Shown here: piece by piece, positions 59,625-64,000 of the stretch
Layout of the letters: each line of letters starts with the position of its first letter
Numbering within the stretch: position 1 is the first letter of the stretch
From: Paratractidigestivibacter faecalis
Lineage (GTDB): Bacteria > Actinomycetota > Coriobacteriia > Coriobacteriales > Atopobiaceae
Assembly: GCF_003416765.1 (NCBI RefSeq)
Contig: NZ_QSNG01000001.1
Location: 584,742 to 648,741 of the forward strand
Length of the DNA: 64,000 nt
Direction: 5' to 3'
The notes under the pieces: generated by a model
Seen by the model: the letters and a program-made list of their open reading frames with translations, nothing else
Database searches by the model: none
Told to the model about the DNA's origin: nothing
Translations under genes and position numbers: made by a program

Positions 59625-59917
59625 GCGGACGGCACTCGCTGGCGGGCACCAACGGCATACCGCTGGAGGCCGGGCGCACCTACCTGCGCGTGGTCTCCGA
59701 GTGCGCGGAGGACGGCCGCGTGCGGGTGGACGAGGTGCTCTGGCCGGACGGAAGGCGCTTTCCGGCGGCCTCCACCACCCACATCCGCACGCTGGGCCGC
59801 TGGGAGATGGGCAACGTGGTGGAGCAGTACGAGGTGGCCTTCAAGCGCTCGGGTCGCCGGGAGGTCCGCCGCACCATCTGGTGGGAGCGCGGGAGGTGGT
59901 TCACCTCGCGGTCGTGA
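59621..59917 (+). CDS. Unknown small basic protein of the translesion cassette
   Basis: A 98-residue protein beginning MSGRHSLAGTNGIPLEAGRT; beta-rich (TYLRVVSECAEDGRVRVDEV) and ending in a basic/aromatic part (RRTIWWERGRWFTSRS). Start ATG overlaps the preceding stop (ATGA); GAGGTGAGGGGC lies upstream. I do not recognise the family. Its position suggests a polymerase accessory, possibly the C-terminal half of a YolD-type protein encoded separately. Confidence 0.6.
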   Translation: MSGRHSLAGTNGIPLEAGRTYLRVVSECAEDGRVRVDEVLWPDGRRFPAASTTHIRTLGRWEMGNVVEQYEVAFKRSGRREVRRTIWWERGRWFTSRS

Positions 59918-59947
59918 CGGCGTGCCATCGGGGACGCGCGTCGCGCA

Positions 59948-59990
59948 ACCTGTCCCTAGTTTGCGCAAAAACGAACACGTCCCCAATCTG
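59948..59990. repeat. Repeat A, right-half fragment (copy 3)
   Basis: Contains CCTGTCCCTAGTTTGCGC and GAACACGTCCCCAATCTG, matching the right half of copies 1 and 2; the left half is missing. It lies in the 386-base stretch between the polymerase cassette and ileS. Confidence 0.75.
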
Positions 59991-60021
59991 CGAGAAGAAC
60001 GTGGTACCATCTTTGACCATA

Positions 60022-60279
60022 GGCGATGAAGGGGAGAGTACCCGGGATCGCGCGGTCAGAAGAGAGCGAGGCTGGTGGGATCTCGCGTCCGCGTCCCGGA
60101 GAAGATCACCCCCGAGCCGCGGCCCCAAAGCAAGGCGCACGCGCCCTGCAAGTAGGCGTCGCCGGAGTGGCCGCCGTCACAGGCCAGCCGAGTTACGCGG
60201 TAATTCCGCTCGCTGGGTGGTAACAAGCGAAGTGTGACGTGAGCGCTTCGTCCCAGCACGACGGGACGGGCGCTTTTTT
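60022..60279 (+). promoter_or_regulatory. Isoleucine T-box leader with intrinsic terminator
   Basis: Stem I start GATGAAGGGGAGAGTA (60025 on), AG-loop TCAGAAGAGAGCGAGG and distal GGTGGGA, specifier ATC (60105-60107, Ile) followed by A, and stem III AAGTAGGCGTCGCCGG. The T-box is GGGTGGTAACAAGCG (60215-60229), with TGGT able to pair with the ACCA end of tRNA-Ile. The antiterminator is GCTGGG/CCCAGC (60212-60257). It competes with a terminator (AGCGC ... GCGCT, 60242-60274) followed by TTTTTT. Uncharged tRNA-Ile should allow readthrough into ileS. Confidence 0.85.
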
Positions 60280-60303
60280 GGTGCCCAGAAAGGGGTCACA
60301 GAG

Positions 60304-63123
60304 GTGGCAAACGAGTACAAGAAGACCACTAACCTGCCGCAGACGGGCTTCCCGATGCGCGCGAGCCTGGCTCAGAACGAGCCCAAGAGGCTCAAGGAGT
60401 GGTACGACAACGACGTCTACGCCCAGCTCCTCAAGAAGAACGAGGGCCACGACAAGTTCGTCCTGCACGACGGCCCCCCGTACGCCAACGGCCCCATCCA
60501 CCTCGGCCACGCGCAGAACAAGATCTCCAAGGACATCATCAACCGCTTCTGGGCCATGCAGGGCTACCAGACGCCCTACGTGCCCGGCTGGGACTGCCAC
60601 GGCCAGCCCATCGAGCACAAGGTCGAGCAGATGCTCGGCACCGAGAAGTTCAACCAGCTCCCCACCGAGAAGATTCGCGAGCTCTGCCGCAAGATGGCCG
60701 TCGAACAGGTCGACACCCAGCGCCAGGGCTTCAAGCGCCTGGGCGTCCTGGCCGAGTGGGACAACCCCTACCTGACCTACGTCAACGACTACGACGCCAC
60801 CGACGTTGAGATCTTCAAGGCCATCTTCGACAATGGCGCCATCTACCGCGGCCGCAAGCCGGTGCACTGGTGCACCCACTGCCACACGGCCCTGGCCGAG
60901 GCGGAGATCGAGTACGGCGACGAGGTCAGCCCCTCCATCTACGTGCGCTTCGTCCTGACCAGCACTCCTGCGGGCCTGGAGAACTACGCCGGCAAGACCG
61001 ACGTGGTCATCTGGACCACCACGCCCTGGACCATGCCGGCCGACACCGGCGTCATCCTGGGCCCGGACTTTGACTACGTCGCCGTGGTCCACGACGGCCG
61101 CGCCGAGATCATGGCCGACGCCCTGAAGGAGCGCGTCTGCGAGATCGCCGGCTGGGACTGCGAGGTGGCCCTGGGCGCCGACGGCCAGCCCTGGCACGCC
61201 ACGGGCGCCGAGCTTGCCGAGAACACCTACGAGCAGCCCATCTTCCCCGAGTTCCAGGGCCGCTTCATCACCGCCGACTACGTGAGCCTGGACGACGGCA
61301 CGGGCATCGTGCACACCGCCCCCGGCCACGGCGTGGACGACTACAACGCCGGCTGCAAGTGGGGCCTGGAGCTCGTCATGCCCGTCGACGACGACGGCCG
61401 CTTCTACGTGGGCGACACCATCGGCACCGGCGGCCCCTGGTCCGGCATGGACGTCAACGAGGCCAACCCCAAGATCATCGAGTGGCTCCGCGAGAAGGGC
61501 ACGCTGGTGGCCCACGTGGACATCAACCACAGCTACCCGCACTGCTGGCGCTGCAAGGAGCCCGTCATCTTCCGCGCCACCAGCCAGTGGTTCGTCTCCA
61601 TGGACAAGCCGCTCGCCGACGGCCAGAGCCTTCGCCAGAAGGCCACCGACGAGCTCTCCCGCGTCGACTTCTACCCGGCGCACGCGGTCAAGCGCATCGG
61701 CTCCATGGTCGAGGGCCGTCCGGACTGGTGCATCTCCCGCCAGCGCAACTGGGGCGTGCCCATCCCGGCCTACACCTGTCAGGACTGCGGCGAGACGGTG
61801 ATGAACGACGACACCCTTGACGCCGTTATCAAGCTCTTCCGCGAGAAGGGCTCCGACGCCTGGTTCACCGACGAGCCGTCCAGCTACCTGGGCGACGCCT
61901 GCACCTGCCCCAAGTGCGGCGGCCACAACCTCAAGGCAAACAAGGACATCCTGGACGTCTGGTGGGACTCCGGCGTCTCCCACACCGCCGTCTGCAAGCA
62001 CCGCGGCTACCTCAAGTTCCCGGCCGACATGTACCTCGAGGGCTCCGACCAGCACCGCGGCTGGTTCATGAGCTCACTCATGACGTCCGTGGCCGCCTAC
62101 GGCGTGGCGCCGTACCGCTCCGTGGTCTCCCAGGGCTTCACCCTGGACGGTCAGGGCCGCAAGATGTCCAAGTCCCTGGGCAACGTCATCGACCCCAACG
62201 CCGAGTGCGACTCCCGCGGCGCCGACGTCATGCGCCTGTGGGTCTCCTCGGTGGACACCTCCACCGACGTCCCCTGCGACGACGCCATCCTCGGCCACGT
62301 GGGCGAGGCCTACCGCAAGATCCGCAACACCCTGCGCTTCCTGCTGGGAGAGATCGAGGGTCAGTTTGACCCGGCGACCGACGCCGTGGCCGTAGACGAG
62401 CTTCTGCCCTACGACCGTCTGACCCTGGCCCGCATGTGCGAGGTCCACTCCGTGGTGACCGAGGCCTACCGCGGCTACCGCTTCAACGTTGTCTACCGCA
62501 ACCTCTACGACTACGTGACCGAGCTCTCCAACGGCTACCTCAACGCCACCAAGGACCGCGTCTACTGCGGCCAGAAGGACGGTATCGACCGCAGGAGCGC
62601 CCTCACCGTCTGGGCCCAGATCCTCTCCATGCTCGTGCACGACCTGCAGCCCATCCTGTGCTTCACCTGCGACGAGGTCATGGCCTTCCTGCCCGAGTCC
62701 ATGCGCGACGGCCAGAAGTACGCCGCCCTGCTGGACTGGTACCAGGCTCCCTGGACGCCCGAGGAGTGCAAGGACGAGCTCGCCGCCTACGCCGAGCTCA
62801 GCGTCGCCCGCGACGCCTTCACCAAGGCCTTCGAGGAGGCCAAGGTCGCTGGCGCCGTGACCGAGAAGACCTCCCAGGGCGCCAAGGCCGCCCTGGTCCT
62901 GCCGCACGAGGCCTACGCGCTTCTCGCCGGCGAGAGCGCCGTGGACCTGTCCGAGGTCTTCGTGTGCTCCGAGGTCAGCGTCTCCGAGGGCGAGGAGCTC
63001 TCCTGCTCCGTCGCCCCCGCCGACGGCCAGAAGTGCCCGCGCTGCTGGAACTACCGCACGCTGGGTGCCGACGGTCTCTGCTGCCGCTGCCACGACGCCG
63101 TGGCCGACGCCAGCGCGGAGTAG
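60304..63123 (+). CDS. ileS: Isoleucyl-tRNA synthetase
   Basis: A 939-residue class I synthetase. PYANGPIHLGHAQNK (HIGH-type), editing domain (TTTPWTMPADTGVILG; GHGVDDYNAG), KMSKSLGNVIDPNAE, and a C-terminal zinc motif KCPRCWNYRTLG/LCCRCHD. GTG 60304 has AAAGGGG upstream. Regulated by the T-box in front. lspA follows six bases after the stop. Confidence 0.97.
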   Translation: MANEYKKTTNLPQTGFPMRASLAQNEPKRLKEWYDNDVYAQLLKKNEGHDKFVLHDGPPYANGPIHLGHAQNKISKDIINRFWAMQGYQTPYVPGWDCHGQPIEHKVEQMLGTEKFNQLPTEKIRELCRKMAVEQVDTQRQGFKRLGVLAEWDNPYLTYVNDYDATDVEIFKAIFDNGAIYRGRKPVHWCTHCHTALAEAEIEYGDEVSPSIYVRFVLTSTPAGLENYAGKTDVVIWTTTPWTMPADTGVILGPDFDYVAVVHDGRAEIMADALKERVCEIAGWDCEVALGADGQPWHATGAELAENTYEQPIFPEFQGRFITADYVSLDDGTGIVHTAPGHGVDDYNAGCKWGLELVMPVDDDGRFYVGDTIGTGGPWSGMDVNEANPKIIEWLREKGTLVAHVDINHSYPHCWRCKEPVIFRATSQWFVSMDKPLADGQSLRQKATDELSRVDFYPAHAVKRIGSMVEGRPDWCISRQRNWGVPIPAYTCQDCGETVMNDDTLDAVIKLFREKGSDAWFTDEPSSYLGDACTCPKCGGHNLKANKDILDVWWDSGVSHTAVCKHRGYLKFPADMYLEGSDQHRGWFMSSLMTSVAAYGVAPYRSVVSQGFTLDGQGRKMSKSLGNVIDPNAECDSRGADVMRLWVSSVDTSTDVPCDDAILGHVGEAYRKIRNTLRFLLGEIEGQFDPATDAVAVDELLPYDRLTLARMCEVHSVVTEAYRGYRFNVVYRNLYDYVTELSNGYLNATKDRVYCGQKDGIDRRSALTVWAQILSMLVHDLQPILCFTCDEVMAFLPESMRDGQKYAALLDWYQAPWTPEECKDELAAYAELSVARDAFTKAFEEAKVAGAVTEKTSQGAKAALVLPHEAYALLAGESAVDLSEVFVCSEVSVSEGEELSCSVAPADGQKCPRCWNYRTLGADGLCCRCHDAVADASAE

Positions 63124-63129
63124 GTCGGC

Positions 63130-63639
63130 TTGGCCGCCAAGAGGCTGCGCGAATCCGCGGCCGCGCGCCTTGCCCTTCTGGGCGGGGCCGCGGCCGCGGT
63201 CGTCGTGCTCGACCAGCTGAGCAAGGCATGGGTGCGCGCCGCGCTCGTGCCGGGCAAGCCCGTGACGCTCATCCCTCACGTCATGGACCTGTCGCTCGTC
63301 TACAACACCGGCGCGGCATTCTCCATGGGGGAGGGCAGGGGTGCGCTCTTCGTCCTCATCTGCGCCGTCATCTGCGTGGGCTGCTGCGTGCTCGCCTGGC
63401 GCGAGAGGGAGATGCCGCCCGCGCTTCTGGCCACGCTGGGCTGTGTCTGCGGCGGGGGCGTCGGCAACGCCATCGACCGCGTGGTGGCCGGCCGGGTGAC
63501 CGACTTCTTTGCCACCACGTTCATGGACTTCGCCGTCTTCAACGTGGCCGATGTCTTCATCACCTGCGGCGTCATCCTGGCCTTCGTCCTCTGGTGCCGC
63601 TGGGACGCCAAGCGAGAGGGCGACGCCTCTTCCGACTAG
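63130..63639 (+). CDS. lspA: Lipoprotein signal peptidase (signal peptidase II)
   Basis: A 169-residue, four-helix aspartic protease removing lipoprotein signal peptides. Motifs VVLDQLSKAWVRAAL, LSLVYNTGAAFSMGEG, GNAIDRVVAGRVTDFF (first Asp) and FAVFNVADVFITCGVI (second Asp). TTG start 63130 right after ileS, with GGAGTAGG spanning the ileS stop. rluD, often next in this operon, is replaced by a convergent gene. Confidence 0.95.
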   Translation: MAAKRLRESAAARLALLGGAAAAVVVLDQLSKAWVRAALVPGKPVTLIPHVMDLSLVYNTGAAFSMGEGRGALFVLICAVICVGCCVLAWREREMPPALLATLGCVCGGGVGNAIDRVVAGRVTDFFATTFMDFAVFNVADVFITCGVILAFVLWCRWDAKREGDASSD

Positions 63640-63670
63640 CACCCGCCAGCCCAACGTACCTCTCGCCGCG

Positions 63671-63728
63671 GTTTGCCGGCATTTTCGGACGCTCACGCCA
63701 TCGTGGGCGTCCGCTTTCACATGCAAAC
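63671..63728. repeat. Palindrome D, copy 2, between convergent genes
   Basis: Same plan as 1569-1626: outer GTTTGC/GCAAAC, inner CGGACGC/GCGTCCG, a TTTCACATGCAAACGGCGAG ending as in copy 1. It separates lspA and the HAD gene. Confidence 0.75.
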
Positions 63729-63780
63729 GGCGAGGCGCGTGGGAAAGGCTCGCGGAGCGGGCGGCGAGAAGGACGTGGCG

Positions 63781-64000
63781 CTAGAACGCGATGTCGGTCC
63801 AGGAGTCCAGCCAGAGGTCGGCCTCGTGGCGGAGGGCCTCGCGGGGCTGGCGGGGGTCGGCGCAGCGGACGGCGCAGGCCATCATGCCGCACCCGCGGGC
63901 GCTCCTCACGCCGGGGAGGATGTCCTCAAAGACCAAGCAGGCAGCGGGGTCAACGCCCAGTCGCCGGGCCGCCTCCAGGTAGACGTCCGGGTGGTCCTTG
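63781..64000 (-). CDS. HAD-superfamily phosphatase, beta-phosphoglucomutase-like, C-terminal part
   Basis: The last 72 codons of a leftward gene entering from the window edge, ending at TAG 63781. Reads DHPDVYLEAARRLGV, then CLVFEDILPGVRSARGCG: the KPxPDxYLxAA and VFEDSxxG motifs of the beta-PGM branch, with the motif III Lys seen as KDHPD. Likely a sugar-phosphate phosphatase or mutase. The N-terminal DxD motif is outside the window. Confidence 0.85.
   Translation of the reverse strand, partial: KDHPDVYLEAARRLGVDPAACLVFEDILPGVRSARGCGMMACAVRCADPRQPREALRHEADLWLDSWTDIAF

Noticed and set aside
1-64000. rRNA or tRNA genes, insertion sequences, prophage
   Set aside because: No rRNA motifs, no cloverleaf with a GGTTCGA-type T arm, and no transposase, integrase or phage structural gene was found on either strand.

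Overview
The window is a chromosomal segment from a very G+C-rich, Gram-positive, probably anaerobic bacterium. I infer Actinomycetota, class Coriobacteriia (Olsenella/Atopobium-like). This rests on almost exclusive G/C at third codon positions, an actinobacterial-style block (coaD, SepIVA-like coiled coil, DUF177, rpmF, plsX, acpP, rnc, smc, ftsY, ffh), and anaerobe-type metabolism: an Fe-S old-yellow-enzyme reductase, a FeoA-FeoB fusion, a molybdenum hydroxylase and a class III fructose bisphosphatase. Lineage was not tested by any search. No rRNA, tRNA, prophage, insertion sequence or CRISPR array was seen.

Layout. 1-6.4 kb: edge of an unknown gene, a DegV fatty-acid-binding protein, an M19 dipeptidase, a Gfo/Idh/MocA oxidoreductase, a flavin reductase, a D-Ala-D-X ligase with a Van-type loop, and a Phd/PIN toxin-antitoxin pair. 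6.5-11 kb: Tex and a YgiQ radical SAM protein. 11.2-15.8 kb: an Fe-S flavin oxidoreductase plus a two-subunit aconitase X, bounded by two near-identical 120-bp repeats. 15.9-18.6 kb: a zinc-type efflux unit (P-type ATPase, separate HMA protein, ArsR/SmtB sensor) with matching operators. 18.8-22.4 kb: xpt, an RF-like GGQ protein, a D-2-hydroxyacid dehydrogenase, an XRE membrane regulator and AcpS. 22.8-31.3 kb: a molybdenum hydroxylase pair, an ABC exporter pair and a divergent LysR. 31.4-34.9 kb: FeoAB and an AEC transporter. 35.5-50.4 kb: a dense core of Asp23, FakA-like DAK2 protein, RecG, RsmD, CoaD, SepIVA-like, DUF177, L32, PlsX, ACP, RNase III, SMC, FtsY and Ffh. 50.5-57.2 kb: L,D-transpeptidase, SpoU methyltransferase, FBPase III and FtsH. 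57.3-64 kb: a deaminase with a structured leader, a Y-family polymerase cassette, T-box/ileS/lspA and the end of a HAD phosphatase gene.

Functional links. DegV (FakB-type), FakA-like, PlsX, ACP and AcpS together outline use of exogenous fatty acids for phospholipid synthesis. SMC, FtsY, Ffh, RNase III, SepIVA-like, LspA and FtsH are segregation, targeting and envelope functions.

Two genome-scale signals stand out. First, the 9-mer CTTCTCGCC/GGCGAGAAG occurs about 37 times by my hand count, on both strands, in several codon frames and strongly in intergenic DNA, often as inverted pairs inside terminators. This resembles a DNA-uptake-sequence pattern. Second, most larger intergenic spaces carry nested palindromic elements of at least five families, several present twice or more within the window.
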